From: Aneurinibacillus tyrosinisolvens
GTDB lineage: Bacteria; Bacillota; Bacilli; Aneurinibacillales; Aneurinibacillaceae
Length of the DNA: 64,000 nt
Assembly: GCF_001015055.1 (NCBI RefSeq)
Contig: NZ_BBWZ01000002.1
Span: forward strand, 1-64,000
Direction of reading: 5' to 3'
A program made the position numbers and the translations under genes. The notes beneath the pieces are model-generated. The model was given only the letters and a program-made list of their open reading frames with translations, made no database searches and had not been told where the DNA came from. Each line of letters begins with the position of its first letter. Within the stretch, counting starts at the first letter, position 1. This document shows positions 43,821 to 53,026 of this stretch, one piece after another.

Positions 43821-44788
43821 TGCAGCTCATTACGCTGGACATGGTTTATTATTTGCTCGGTATTATTGTTGCCTTCGTTGCGATACGGGTTGCACTTGAT
43901 AAAAACCATCCCAATCGGCTGGGGTCCTCCGTATTCTGGGGAATTTTTGCCGTCACCTTTTTATTTGGGAAGCAAATTCCACCGCTGTACGTAGGCTATC
44001 TTCTACTCATCATGGTCGTACTCGCTTCCATTGGAAAAGTAACAAAATCGAAGGAAGAGGAAACAGATACGGAAGAAAAAGAACAGCATGCGGTCCGTCT
44101 GAAAAATAAAATTTTCATTCCTGCACTTTTCATTCCTGTTTTTACTATTATCGGTACCCTTTTGCTGGATAAGATTCATTTTGGTTCCGTCCTTCTTGTT
44201 GAGCCTGATCCGAAGAAGGTGGCGTTAATTGCGCTTGGTATAGCTACGATTATCGCCTTTATCTCAGCGATGCGGACTACAGGTGCGAAAATGGCGGTAC
44301 CGGTAAACGAAGGAAGCCGTTTGCTCCAGGCGGTAGGCTGGGCGGTCATCCTGCCGCAAATGCTGGCGGCGCTGGGCGGGATTTTTGCCAAAGCCGGTGT
44401 AGGGAGTGTCGTATCGGGCATTGTCAAGGATATCTTGCCTGCACAATATCCTTTTGTTGCCGTTGCCGCTTACTGTGTCGGCATGATGCTGTTTACGATG
44501 GTCATGGGCAATGCATTTGCCGCATTTGCCGTCATTACCGGGGGCATCGGAGTTCCGCTTATTGTCCAGATGCACGGCGGAAATCCGGCGATCATGGCGG
44601 CACTCGGGATGTTTGCCGGGTACTGCGGTACTTTGATGACTCCGATGGCGGCGAACTACAACATTGTTCCTGCCATGCTGCTTGATTTGAAGGATAAAAA
44701 CGCGGTCATTAAAGCGCAAATACCAACGGCGCTGCCCGTGTTCATCATAAACATGCTGCTCATGTATTATCTCGTTTATCACTTCTAA
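43820..44788 (+). CDS. DUF979 membrane protein, partner of DUF969
   Basis: 322 residues with nine to ten hydrophobic segments and one acidic cytoplasmic loop (SKEEETDTEEKEQ near 75). Starts on the last base of the DUF969 stop codon, which implies fixed stoichiometry. Same proposed role in 5-oxoproline or peptide-derived substrate uptake. Confidence 0.8.
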   Translation: MQLITLDMVYYLLGIIVAFVAIRVALDKNHPNRLGSSVFWGIFAVTFLFGKQIPPLYVGYLLLIMVVLASIGKVTKSKEEETDTEEKEQHAVRLKNKIFIPALFIPVFTIIGTLLLDKIHFGSVLLVEPDPKKVALIALGIATIIAFISAMRTTGAKMAVPVNEGSRLLQAVGWAVILPQMLAALGGIFAKAGVGSVVSGIVKDILPAQYPFVAVAAYCVGMMLFTMVMGNAFAAFAVITGGIGVPLIVQMHGGNPAIMAALGMFAGYCGTLMTPMAANYNIVPAMLLDLKDKNAVIKAQIPTALPVFIINMLLMYYLVYHF

Positions 44789-44825
44789 GTCAATAGCTGC
44801 ATTCCAGTAGAGGAGGACAAGCAGA

Positions 44826-45473
44826 ATGAAGAAAGTGTTGCTCACAGGATTTGAACCGTTTGGCGGGGAGACAACGAATCCTGCACTCGAAGCGGTCAAG
44901 CGTTTGGATGGAAGCAGAATAGAAGAATATACCGTAATTGCCCGCGAATTGCCTACTGTGTTTGGCGAATCGATTGAAGTATTAAAGGCGAACATCGAAG
45001 AGGTTCAGCCGGACATTATTATTTGTGTCGGGCAGGCAGGCGGACGCCCGGATATCACGATAGAACGCGTCGCAATTAACGTCAATGACGCCCGGATTGC
45101 GGACAATAAGGGGCAGCAGCCGGTTGATACACCCGTCATTGAAGGGGGCCCAGCCGCTTACTGGTCAACGCTTCCGATTAAAGCGATGGTAAAAAGGATG
45201 AGAGACAGCGGCATCCCCGCTTCCGTTTCTCAAACAGCTGGCACATTTGTGTGCAACCACATTTTTTACGCCCTGATGCATCAGCTCGCATCCTCTTTCG
45301 AGAAAAGAAGAGGGGGATTTATTCATATTCCATTCCTGCCGGAGCAGGCGGCACATCATCCGGGAAATCCAAGCATGTCGCTTGAGCAAATCACAAAGGC
45401 AATTGAAATTGGAATCGAAACGGCCATTTCCTATGAAACTGATATCGTAGAAATCGGCGGCCAGACACACTAA
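44826..45473 (+). CDS. pcp: Pyroglutamyl-peptidase I
   Basis: Cysteine peptidase (C15) that removes N-terminal pyroglutamate. Catalytic triad visible: Glu in [15 protein letters not shown] (near 80), Cys in [12 protein letters not shown] (near 142) and His in [11 protein letters not shown] (near 164). 215 residues, family length, and LTGFEPFGG at the N-terminus. Last gene of the operon: it frees 5-oxoproline, which PxpABC turns into glutamate. ATG 44826 follows GAGGAGG; terminator follows. Confidence 0.95.
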   Translation: MKKVLLTGFEPFGGETTNPALEAVKRLDGSRIEEYTVIARELPTVFGESIEVLKANIEEVQPDIIICVGQAGGRPDITIERVAINVNDARIADNKGQQPVDTPVIEGGPAAYWSTLPIKAMVKRMRDSGIPASVSQTAGTFVCNHIFYALMHQLASSFEKRRGGFIHIPFLPEQAAHHPGNPSMSLEQITKAIEIGIETAISYETDIVEIGGQTH

Positions 45474-45477
45474 AGGA

Positions 45478-45510
45478 GAGAAGGTGCAGAGTGATGCACC
45501 TTCTTTTTTA
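45478..45510 (+). terminator. Terminator of 5-oxoproline operon
   Basis: GAAGGTGCA pairs with TGCACCTTC followed by TTTTTT. Confidence 0.85.
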
Positions 45511-45630
45511 TTTACAATTGTTACAAATATCCTTGATTTTTCCACCTTGATAATTTAAAATGATTACAAATAGTAAAACAAGAACGGGAAGTAAAATTGT
45601 AATCGAAGGAAAAAGAAAGGGGTGGGAAAG

Positions 45631-46860
45631 ATGACAGGTGTATTAAAGGACAAAAGGCTGCACAAGCTGCTCACGGCTAACGTTCTTTCTTCCATTGGAT
45701 CCGGTGTAACGATGATTGGGGTTCCCTGGCTGCTTGTAAATAGAGCAGGTGGAGACGAACTGTATGGGTATGCGGCTTTATGCATGACGCTTCTTCTCTT
45801 CTTCGTGTCTCCGTATGTCGGTGTTTTCGTTGATATGTTTTCCCGGAAAAAGATTCTGCTTTTCAGCGAACTGTTCGGATTTGCAGTGGCAGCACTGTTT
45901 GCGGTATGGGGAGCTCTGGAAGGCGCATATCATACGTGGCAGCTCATTGCCGTATACTTCGGCGGCTCGCTGTATTACACGCTGCATTACACGGCGCAAT
46001 TTGCTTTTAATCAGGAAATATTTGATAAGGAACAGTACAAATCGTTAAACAGCGTCATGGAAATACAAAATCAGGCCGCTTCCATGGTCGCGGGCGGACT
46101 CACGAGCGTGCTCCTTGGCAAGGTAGAGCTGTATACGATTCTTTTTGTCGACGCCGCTACCTATATCGTCGGATTCCTGCTTATTTCCCTCATCCCGTAT
46201 ACGGCTGTCAAAGCTGAAAAAGCGGTGCAGCGTATAACCGTCTGGTCGAACATGAAGGAAGGGTTCACATACCTAAAAGAGAAACCGATGTTTATCGTCT
46301 TCTATATGAGCTCGCTTATGCCGTATATCGGGGTTATGGTCGGAAACTACCTGTTTCCGATCTATATCGCCCATACTTTACATGCGAATGGAACGGTAAT
46401 GGGCCTAACCGACACAATGTATGCGATCGGAGCGATTCTCGGCGGCTATACGATCCCGTTTCTCATGACAAAGCTCGGCGCTTTCCGCACCGTGCTGCTT
46501 ACCGTAAGCTTTTATACGATAGGCACGCTTATCATTGCGGCAATCCCTGCAGTCGGTCTTTTTCTCGCTTTGAAAATTATGCTTGGCTGGGGAAATTCGG
46601 GCTCCAGAGTTGCGCGCAATACAATTATGATGAACGAAGTTCCGAATGAGTTTATAGGCAGGGCCAACAGCTTCTTTAACGCGGCCGGGATGCTGCTAAG
46701 GGTAGGGCTGATCGGAATTTTTGCAAAAGTGACTCCGCATACGGGCGTCCCTTTTTCCCTGTTTATCGTAGGTTTTCTGCTTATTGCAGCCTGTATCGGC
46801 GTTATAATAAGCCGTTCGCTATTTCACAAAAGCGTTACACCTGCCGTTAAAACTTTGTAA
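45631..46860 (+). CDS. MFS transporter
   Basis: Major-facilitator protein of about 409 residues with twelve predicted segments; GVFVDMFSRKKILL (near 65) is the loop 2-3 motif of the MFS_3 (macrolide-efflux-like, YfiS/YkuC) group. Substrate unknown. ATG 45631 is 6 nt after AGGGGTG; a GTG 9 nt earlier is in frame. Confidence 0.83.
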   Translation: MTGVLKDKRLHKLLTANVLSSIGSGVTMIGVPWLLVNRAGGDELYGYAALCMTLLLFFVSPYVGVFVDMFSRKKILLFSELFGFAVAALFAVWGALEGAYHTWQLIAVYFGGSLYYTLHYTAQFAFNQEIFDKEQYKSLNSVMEIQNQAASMVAGGLTSVLLGKVELYTILFVDAATYIVGFLLISLIPYTAVKAEKAVQRITVWSNMKEGFTYLKEKPMFIVFYMSSLMPYIGVMVGNYLFPIYIAHTLHANGTVMGLTDTMYAIGAILGGYTIPFLMTKLGAFRTVLLTVSFYTIGTLIIAAIPAVGLFLALKIMLGWGNSGSRVARNTIMMNEVPNEFIGRANSFFNAAGMLLRVGLIGIFAKVTPHTGVPFSLFIVGFLLIAACIGVIISRSLFHKSVTPAVKTL

Positions 46861-46911
46861 AAACGTTTGGTATAATGATAAAGATAGTTAATAACGGAAA
46901 AGGGGAGAACG

Positions 46912-47283
46912 ATGGGACGACTGTTTATTTTTCTCGGCAGCATTAACCTATTTTTATCCGTAGCGCTCGGGGCATTCGGCGCCCACGGCCTGCGCGGAAG
47001 AATTACGGAAGGTATGCTTGCTGTATATCAGACAGGTGTGTATTACCATATGGTTCATGGACTCGGCCTTTTGATTATCGGCCTGCTGGCGGAACGGGTG
47101 GAGAAGCAGAAGCTCATTTCGTGGGCAGGCTGGCTGCTCCAAATCGGGATTATCCTATTCTCGTTCAGCCTGTATGCGCTCGCTGTCACGGGGATTTCAA
47201 AGCTGGGGATTATTACGCCGTTCGGTGGCGTGGCTTTCCTGAGCGGATGGATTTTAGTAGCGATTGCTGCGTTGAAAAGATAG
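46912..47283 (+). CDS. DUF423 membrane protein (YwdK-like)
   Basis: 123 residues, four membrane segments, GAFGAHGL motif near residue 22 and TPFGGVAFLSGWILVA at the end, typical of the DUF423 family. Function unknown. ATG 46912 follows AAGGGGAG. A strong terminator follows. Confidence 0.85.
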   Translation: MGRLFIFLGSINLFLSVALGAFGAHGLRGRITEGMLAVYQTGVYYHMVHGLGLLIIGLLAERVEKQKLISWAGWLLQIGIILFSFSLYALAVTGISKLGIITPFGGVAFLSGWILVAIAALKR

Positions 47284-47296
47284 CTTATAAACTAAG

Positions 47297-47339
47297 AAAT
47301 GCCGGCCTTCTGTTGTATTCAGAAGGCCGGCATTTTTTT
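47297..47339. terminator. Terminator of DUF423 gene
   Basis: ATGCCGGCCTTCTG pairs perfectly with CAGAAGGCCGGCAT, T7 follows. Confidence 0.92.
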
Positions 47340-47382
47340 CTTAATGAGGTAAGATTTTTTAAACTGCTTTTAAATAGTTTAA

Positions 47383-47605
47383 GAAAAGACCGCAAGGTCA
47401 AAAACGTTAGAAAAAAGGAAGGGCAATCCACGCAGACCGGCCTTCCTGACCCAGCGGAATCTCCCGGAGAGCAGAAGAAGCCCGCAATTGTCTCCCGCCC
47501 CGAGCTACCCAGATGTTTTGCGGGCTCTGCTCGCAGGGAGGTGGAGCGGACAGTCCCCCTCCTTGCGGAAGGGAAAGGCGCGTGGAGTGAACTTTCTTTT
47601 TTCTT
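47383..47605. repeat. Structured extragenic repeat, copy A
   Basis: About 223 bp between the DUF423 terminator and the stop of the YihY gene. Order on the plus strand: GACC-GCAA-GGTC hairpin; A-rich strand AGAAAAAAGGAAG that pairs with CTTTCTTTTTTCT at the far end; outer stem TCCACGC/GCGTGGA (47427-47433/47580-47586); inner stem AGCCCGC/GCGGGCT (47479-47485/47520-47526) closing a 34-nt loop that begins AATTGTCTCC and ends AGCTACCCAGATGTTTT. The loop ends are identical in copy B while stems differ by paired changes. Coding capacity is nil. Strand of function is unknown. Confidence 0.75.
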
Positions 47606-47608
47606 TTC

Positions 47609-48445
47609 TTAATCATTTTCATGCAGCTGAATAATGGCATTCAACTGGCCGCCCAGAATTATAATCATGGCGGAAAGGTAGAACCAGATCATAAGAATAA
47701 TAACGCCCCCAAGGCTCCCGTACGCAAGGGTAAAGCTTGCGAAATGATTAACATAATAAGCAAAACCATACGAAACGACGAGCCAGCCGACGGCAGCGAA
47801 AACGGCCCCGATTAAAATTTTCTTCCATTCCAGCGGACGATTTGGCGCAAAATAATACAGCAGGGCAAAAATAATGATTAGAAAGGCAAAGGTCACTACC
47901 CAGCGCAGAAATCTCCAGCCAACCAGGACTGTATAAGGAATATTGAAATAGGATGAGGCAAACACCTCAATCGTTTTACCGAAAACAGGCAATAATAAGG
48001 TAAGTAAGAAGGCCAGTACCATAGCGAATGTAAATAAAATGGCCATCAATCTTGCCGAAATATAAGAACGCTCCTGCGGCACGTTGTAGGCCTTGTTTAA
48101 AGCAGAGATAATCGCATGAATCCCACTGGAAGCAGACCACAGCGTACCCAGCAGGCTGATAAACAAGAGCCAGCCCCTGCGCACGTTTAAATAGCCGTGC
48201 ACATTCGCCCGCAGTAAATCCATCACTTTATGCGGGGCGATTTTTTCAATAAAAGAGAGCGCATTTTCCGTTGAAATCGGCAGGTATCCGATTAAGGTAA
48301 AGGCAAAAATGAAAAAAGGGAAAATCGCAAGCAAAAAGTAATAGGCAAGCTGGGCCGACAACCCGGATACGTCGTCCCGGATGAAACGCATGACGAGTTC
48401 CTTCGTACATATATACACTTTTTTTCTTTTTCTGCACTGTTCCAT
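47609..48445 (-). CDS. YihY/BrkB-family membrane protein
   Basis: 278 residues with six membrane segments: SGLSAQLAYYFLLAIFPF near 27 is the family signature, then WSASSGIHAIISALNKAYNV, and SLGGVIILMIWFYLSAMIIILGGQLNA near the end. Often annotated RNase BN in older records, which is wrong. Role unknown, possibly a transporter. Start ATG 48445 with GGGG ten nt upstream. Its stop lies 4 nt from repeat copy A. Confidence 0.85.
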   Translation of the reverse strand: MEQCRKRKKVYICTKELVMRFIRDDVSGLSAQLAYYFLLAIFPFFIFAFTLIGYLPISTENALSFIEKIAPHKVMDLLRANVHGYLNVRRGWLLFISLLGTLWSASSGIHAIISALNKAYNVPQERSYISARLMAILFTFAMVLAFLLTLLLPVFGKTIEVFASSYFNIPYTVLVGWRFLRWVVTFAFLIIIFALLYYFAPNRPLEWKKILIGAVFAAVGWLVVSYGFAYYVNHFASFTLAYGSLGGVIILMIWFYLSAMIIILGGQLNAIIQLHEND

Positions 48446-48565
48446 AGGCAGTCCCCATTGCTTCTTGGATTTGTTATTGATATGGTACGTACTATATGTT
48501 CCTTATACCGTATTATCATATACAATTAAATTTGGAAATAGTATTTCGATATTGGAGGAATCATC

Positions 48566-49861
48566 GTGGCAAAAGTTTTTCTCGTGAGAAACCGGAGAAA
48601 GCGCATCGAGCAGGGGCATCCCTGGGTGTACCAGAGCGAAGTGGACAAGGTCGAGGGGGAGTATACCCCGGGTGACATGGTTGAGGTTGTAAACCACCAG
48701 GGCCACTTTCTCGCCAAAGGATACATCAACCCGGAATCGCAGATGATGGTGCGCATTATGACATTTAAATCGGATGAAGAGGTAGACCAGGCCATGTATA
48801 CCCGGCGCATTCGCGAAGCCTGGACGTTCCGCCGCCGCTTCCTGCCGGACATTCGCTCCTGCCGGGTCGTGTACGGGGAAGCCGACTTCCTTCCCGGTCT
48901 TGTCGTAGAGAAATTCGAAGATGTACTTGTCGTCCAGATTCTTTCGCTCGGTATGGAAGTGAGGAAGGACTGGGTTTTCAACGCGCTGCTGGAAGTGTTC
49001 GCGCCCAAAGCGATTTACCTGCGCAACGACGTATATGTAAGGGAACTGGAAGGGCTGGAACAGGAAAAAGGGTTCTGGTACGGCGAATCGGAGACGGAAA
49101 TCGAAATTGAGGAGAATGGCCTGAAGCTTATCGTTGATATTGAAAACGGCCAGAAGACGGGCTATTTCTTTGATCAGCGGGAAAACCGTTCGGCCATTGC
49201 CCCGCTCATGAAAGGATGGGGAGAAAGCCACGGCATCCGCATGCTTCCTGTGGAAGAGAACGGCCAAACTGAAACCAAGCCGGTGGATAAACGAGGAAAA
49301 GTCGTAAAAAATCCGTTCTGGGACGGGGCGGAAGTATTGGACTGCTTCACACATACCGGTTCTTTTACACTAAACGCCTGCAAGCACGGGGCGAAAAAAG
49401 TAACCACCCTGGACATTTCGGAACACGCGATTGAAACGGCGAGAAGAAGCGTACAGCTAAACGGATTCCTGCACCGCGTTGACTTCGTTGTGGCGAATGC
49501 GTTCGATTACTTGCGGGAAGCAGCGAAGGAAGAAAAGCTGTGGGATGTCGTCATCCTCGATCCGCCCGCTTTTGCCAAGTCTCGCGGGGCGGTAAAAGGC
49601 GCGCAGCGCGGCTATAAAGATATCAACCTGAACGGCCTGAAGCTAGTGCGTGACGGCGGCTACCTCGTAACGGCAAGCTGCTCGTACCATATGAGCCCTG
49701 AGTTGTTTAAGGAAACGATCCAGGAAGCGGCCATTGACGCGAAGAAAATTCTCCGTCTCATTCATTGGAGCGGTGCCGGCGTTGACCATCCGAAAATTGC
49801 GACCGTGGACGAAGGCGATTATTTGAAATTCGCCATTTACGAGGTGCGCTCCCGCGTATAA
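48566..49861 (+). CDS. RlmI-like rRNA cytosine-C5 methyltransferase
   Basis: 431 residues. N-terminal PUA domain (RIEQGHPWVYQSEV), central EEL-type domain with GYFFDQRENR, and a Rossmann SAM domain with VLDCFTHTGSFTLNACKHGA (motif I), LDISEHAIETA, VILDPPAFAKS (motif IV, DPPAF) and TASCSYHM. Related to E. coli RlmI (m5C1962 of 23S rRNA) and B. subtilis YwbD. An insertion-like segment (about 225-250, PVEENGQTETKPVDKRGK) lies before motif I. GTG 48566 follows TTGGAGG. Confidence 0.9.
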   Translation: MAKVFLVRNRRKRIEQGHPWVYQSEVDKVEGEYTPGDMVEVVNHQGHFLAKGYINPESQMMVRIMTFKSDEEVDQAMYTRRIREAWTFRRRFLPDIRSCRVVYGEADFLPGLVVEKFEDVLVVQILSLGMEVRKDWVFNALLEVFAPKAIYLRNDVYVRELEGLEQEKGFWYGESETEIEIEENGLKLIVDIENGQKTGYFFDQRENRSAIAPLMKGWGESHGIRMLPVEENGQTETKPVDKRGKVVKNPFWDGAEVLDCFTHTGSFTLNACKHGAKKVTTLDISEHAIETARRSVQLNGFLHRVDFVVANAFDYLREAAKEEKLWDVVILDPPAFAKSRGAVKGAQRGYKDINLNGLKLVRDGGYLVTASCSYHMSPELFKETIQEAAIDAKKILRLIHWSGAGVDHPKIATVDEGDYLKFAIYEVRSRV

Positions 49862-49949
49862 AAAGCAGCGGGAAAAGAAGGATTTGTATCCTCCTGTGTG
49901 GAAATTTTTCGGAAAGAAACAAATAAGTGACTTTCTGGGAGGATGGAAG

Positions 49950-51029
49950 ATGAAAATCCAGTTTGAAACAGAACTTTGCAATATATTAAATATCCGATAT
50001 CCATTGATTCAGGCGGGCATGGCTGGAGGACCGACTACACCGGAGCTTGTAGCCGGGGTTTCCCGGGCTGGCGGACTCGGTTCACTGGGCGCCGCTTATA
50101 TGCAGCCGGAAGCCATTCGGGAGGCAATCCGGAGCATTCGCCGGGTCACGGACCGGCCGTTTGCGGTGAACCTTTTTGTGGTGGACATGAAAGACGACTT
50201 TTCCCGGCTTGCGGAAGTACAGCGCGTTCTTGCACCGATGGGCGAGCGTCTCGGTATTGTACCTGGCGGCAAGGAATTGCATTCGCCGGATCTGTTCGTT
50301 GAACAGTTTCAGGTGCTTCTGGAAGAAAAAGTTCCGGTCGTGAGCACCGCATTTGGTACTTTACCGGAGGATGCAGCGAAGGAAGCGCGGTCGGCAGGCA
50401 TGAAGGTGACGACGATGGTGACGACTGTGGAGGAGGCGCTGCTGGCGGAGGAAAAAGGAGCGGATGTTGTCATTGCCCAGGGAAGCGATGCGGGCGGTCA
50501 CCGGGGAACGTTTGATGTTGCCGCCCACCCTTCTGGAGCGAATATCGGTACGTTTTCTCTCGTTCCGCAGGTGGCTGACCGGGTAAAGGTTCCGGTTGTT
50601 GCTGCGGGCGGTATCATGGACGGGCGCGGACTGATTGCAGCCCTTGTGCTTGGAGCGCAGGGTGTGCAGCTGGGAACGCGCTTTTTGACGGCGGCGGAAT
50701 CGGGGGCGAACCCTGTTTACCAGCGGGCACTGCTGGGGAGCACGGAAGAGGATACGGTGGTTACAAAAGTTTTCTCGGGCCGTCCGGCGCGGGGGATTCG
50801 CAACCGGTTTATTGAGGAGTTTGACGCATCGGGAATTGAACCGCTTCCTTTTCCGAGCCAGAATACGGCGACAGGTGAGGTTCGCCGGGCAGCTGCCGCA
50901 CACAATGATGCGGAGTATTTGTCGCTGTGGGCAGGGCAGGCGACCCGTTTGCTGACGGAAGGGGAACGGGCGGAGGAGATTGTGGAAGGGGTTATGGAAG
51001 AGGCGCGAAAGTTGATTGGAGTGGAGTAA
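49950..51029 (+). CDS. Nitronate monooxygenase (2-nitropropane dioxygenase type)
   Basis: FMN-dependent TIM-barrel enzyme of about 359 residues. IQAGMAGGPTTPELVAGVSRAGGLGSLGA at the N-terminus, IAQGSDAGGHRGTF (near 175) and VVAAGGIMDGRGLIAALVLGAQGVQLGTRFL (near 220) are the flavin-binding and catalytic-His family signatures. Detoxifies propionate-3-nitronate-like compounds. ATG 49950 follows GGGAGG. Confidence 0.9.
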   Translation: MKIQFETELCNILNIRYPLIQAGMAGGPTTPELVAGVSRAGGLGSLGAAYMQPEAIREAIRSIRRVTDRPFAVNLFVVDMKDDFSRLAEVQRVLAPMGERLGIVPGGKELHSPDLFVEQFQVLLEEKVPVVSTAFGTLPEDAAKEARSAGMKVTTMVTTVEEALLAEEKGADVVIAQGSDAGGHRGTFDVAAHPSGANIGTFSLVPQVADRVKVPVVAAGGIMDGRGLIAALVLGAQGVQLGTRFLTAAESGANPVYQRALLGSTEEDTVVTKVFSGRPARGIRNRFIEEFDASGIEPLPFPSQNTATGEVRRAAAAHNDAEYLSLWAGQATRLLTEGERAEEIVEGVMEEARKLIGVE

Positions 51030-51096
51030 GCGAGATGATTTCTCCTGTTGATGGGGAAGGGTAGCGGTTTTATATAGTTATATGGTTTGAATTTTT

Positions 51097-51240
51097 GTCG
51101 TCGATCGGCGGTGCTGTAAAAATACCGGGGGATCGACGACAGAAGGAAGTGAGGAGGGACGGGGGTTTCGTCCCTTTTGATGTTTTCCGGTATAATGGAT
51201 GTTGAGTTGTGAAAGTGCTTATTTTGTGGGCGAAAAATGG
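51097..51240 (+). promoter_or_regulatory. Leader of CRISPR array 1
   Basis: Starts with an inverted repeat GTCGTCGATC/GATCGACGAC (51097-51106/51131-51140), has GGTATAATGG (extended -10, TATAAT at 51191-51196) and ends GAAAGTGCTTATTTTGTGGG next to the first repeat. Strongly similar to the leader of array 2. Transcription is rightward, towards the degenerate last repeat. Confidence 0.8.
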
Positions 51241-51606
51241 GTTTTTAGACTACCTATGAGGAATTGAAACACATATGATACAATACGTCTGCCATTTTTG
51301 GTAGGCGTTTTTAGACTACCTATGAGGAATTGAAACCCTCTTGAGTGGATGGGAACGATGCGGTTGGTGGTTCAGTTTTTAGACTACCTATGAGGAATTG
51401 AAACGAAAATCCTGCACCGTTTTCTCCTGCACTTTCACTTCGTTTGTAGCATACCTATGAGGAATTGAAACTACCTTATCCTACAGGTGCAGTCAAAATA
51501 AGGTATACGTTTGTAGCATACCTATGAGGAATTGAAACTCTTTTAAACCTGTGTATTGCATAATCTGGTCTAGCGCGTTTGTAGCATACCTATGAGGAAT
51601 CGGAAC
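51241..51606 (+). CRISPR. CRISPR array 1: six repeats, five spacers
   Basis: 30-bp repeats at 51241, 51307, 51375, 51442, 51509 and 51577, spacers 36-38 bp. All share ACCTATGAGGAATTGAAAC except the last, which ends GGAATCGGAAC (terminal decay). Repeats 1-3 begin GTTTTTAGACT, repeats 4-6 begin GTTTGTAGCAT, so the leader-proximal and distal halves carry different versions. Repeat type (ending ATTGAAAC) fits type I-B/III systems of Bacilli. No cas genes in the window. Confidence 0.95.
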
Positions 51607-51774
51607 AGTAGCACATCAACTGCAATAAAAAATGACTTATAAGGATGCATTGGAATAAGAACCCAACTTTTTTAACCCTGCAAATTACTTATAAGTTTAC
51701 CAATTGAATAATCTTATATTTTATGGTATAAAATATAAGATTATAACATTAATATAACTTTATTGGAGGTTATT

Positions 51775-52857
51775 ATGTCCAGTTTTCTAAATGATTATAT
51801 GAATAAAAACACAGGTCATATTATCAATTCTACCGTATTGAAATTAATTGCTAGTATATCTGAATATAAAGGGAAACAAGGTCTCTACGAACAGCAATCT
51901 CCCGAGATACTAAAAAAATTACAAGATATAGCTACAATTCAAAGTACAGAGTCATCTAACCGAATTGAGGGTATTTTCATAAAAAACCAACGCCTTCAAG
52001 AGTTAATGAAAGAAACAACCACCCCGGAGAATCGACCGGAAAACGAGGTAGCTGCTTACCGTTCCGTGTTATCTCAAATCCATAGTGCTGCTACGGACAT
52101 TCCCATCAGACCTAATATTATAAAACAGCTTCATCAAATGCTACATTCCTTCTCACCAGGTGAAGGTGGAGCATGGAAATTTACTGATAATGAGATTACT
52201 GAAAAATACCCGGACGGAACAGTAAGAACTCGTTTTAAAACGACTCCGGCCATTTTAACCGAAGATTCAATGAAAGATTTATGCAAGTATTTTTCGTTGG
52301 CTATGGAAGAAAAGGACCCTCATGAATTGATTCTTATTGCCGCTTTTGTTCTTGATTTCCTTTGTATACACCCTTTTCGGGATGGAAATGGAAGAATGGC
52401 GCGTTTATTAACCCTCCTCTGTTTATATCATGCTGGTTATAATGTCGGTCGCTTCATATCCTTAGAAAAAATAATTGAGGAAACAAAGGAAACGTATTAC
52501 TCTACTCTTTATCAATCTTCTCAGGGTTGGCACGAAGGAAATCATGATTTATTACCATGGCTCGAATACTTTTTAGGGATTATTTTAAAGGCTTATCGGG
52601 AGCTTGAGAGTCGCGTAGGTATTGTTAGCGAATCAAGAGGACAGAAAACGGAAAGAGTAAGAGAAATTGTTTTGGGGTTCCTAACTCCTTTTAGTGTTCG
52701 TGAAATAGAAAATCGTTGTCCTGATATAAAAAGGCCGACCATAAATGCGACATTGAAAGCAATGCGTGAGGAGGGCTTAATTGAATTACAGGGATTCGGA
52801 CGGAGTGCCAAATGGAAGATTATATATAAGGACGAGATTGAAACGAAAGATTTTTAA
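51775..52857 (+). CDS. Fic-family protein (putative AMP-transferase)
   Basis: About 360 residues. Complete Fic motif HPFRDGNGRMAR (near 205) with catalytic His and the anion-binding loop. An N-terminal inhibitory helix motif is seen as ESSNRIEG (near 60; S-x3-E-G), making this a class II, self-inhibited Fic. The N-terminal Fic_N-like domain and a C-terminal winged-helix-like region (FSVREIENRCPDIKRPTINATLKAMREEGLI) complete the usual Bacilli architecture. ATG 51775 follows TTGGAGG. No antitoxin gene is needed in this class. It lies exactly between two CRISPR arrays. Confidence 0.9.
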   Translation: MSSFLNDYMNKNTGHIINSTVLKLIASISEYKGKQGLYEQQSPEILKKLQDIATIQSTESSNRIEGIFIKNQRLQELMKETTTPENRPENEVAAYRSVLSQIHSAATDIPIRPNIIKQLHQMLHSFSPGEGGAWKFTDNEITEKYPDGTVRTRFKTTPAILTEDSMKDLCKYFSLAMEEKDPHELILIAAFVLDFLCIHPFRDGNGRMARLLTLLCLYHAGYNVGRFISLEKIIEETKETYYSTLYQSSQGWHEGNHDLLPWLEYFLGIILKAYRELESRVGIVSESRGQKTERVREIVLGFLTPFSVREIENRCPDIKRPTINATLKAMREEGLIELQGFGRSAKWKIIYKDEIETKDF

Positions 52858-52881
52858 ATGAGCTATTGCATAAAGGTTTTT

Positions 52882-53026
52882 CTGTCGTCGATCGCCAGTA
52901 CTGTAAAAATCCTAGGAGATCGACGACAGAAGGAAATGAAGAAGGACGTGTGTTTAATCTTTTTTGTGCTTTTTGGTATAATAGGGGTTGAGTAGTGAAA
53001 GTGCTTATTTTATCGGTGGAAAATGG
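52882..53026 (+). promoter_or_regulatory. Leader of CRISPR array 2
   Basis: CTGTCGTCGATC/GATCGACGACAG inverted repeat (52882-52893/52918-52929), GGTATAATAGG (TATAAT at 52977-52982) and GTGAAAGTGCTTATTTT near the first repeat: a paralogue of the array 1 leader. Begins 25 nt after the Fic stop. Confidence 0.8.

Noticed and set aside
47121..47612. 163-codon plus-strand frame after the DUF423 gene
   Set aside because: Begins inside the DUF423 gene in another frame and runs through a terminator and repeat copy A.
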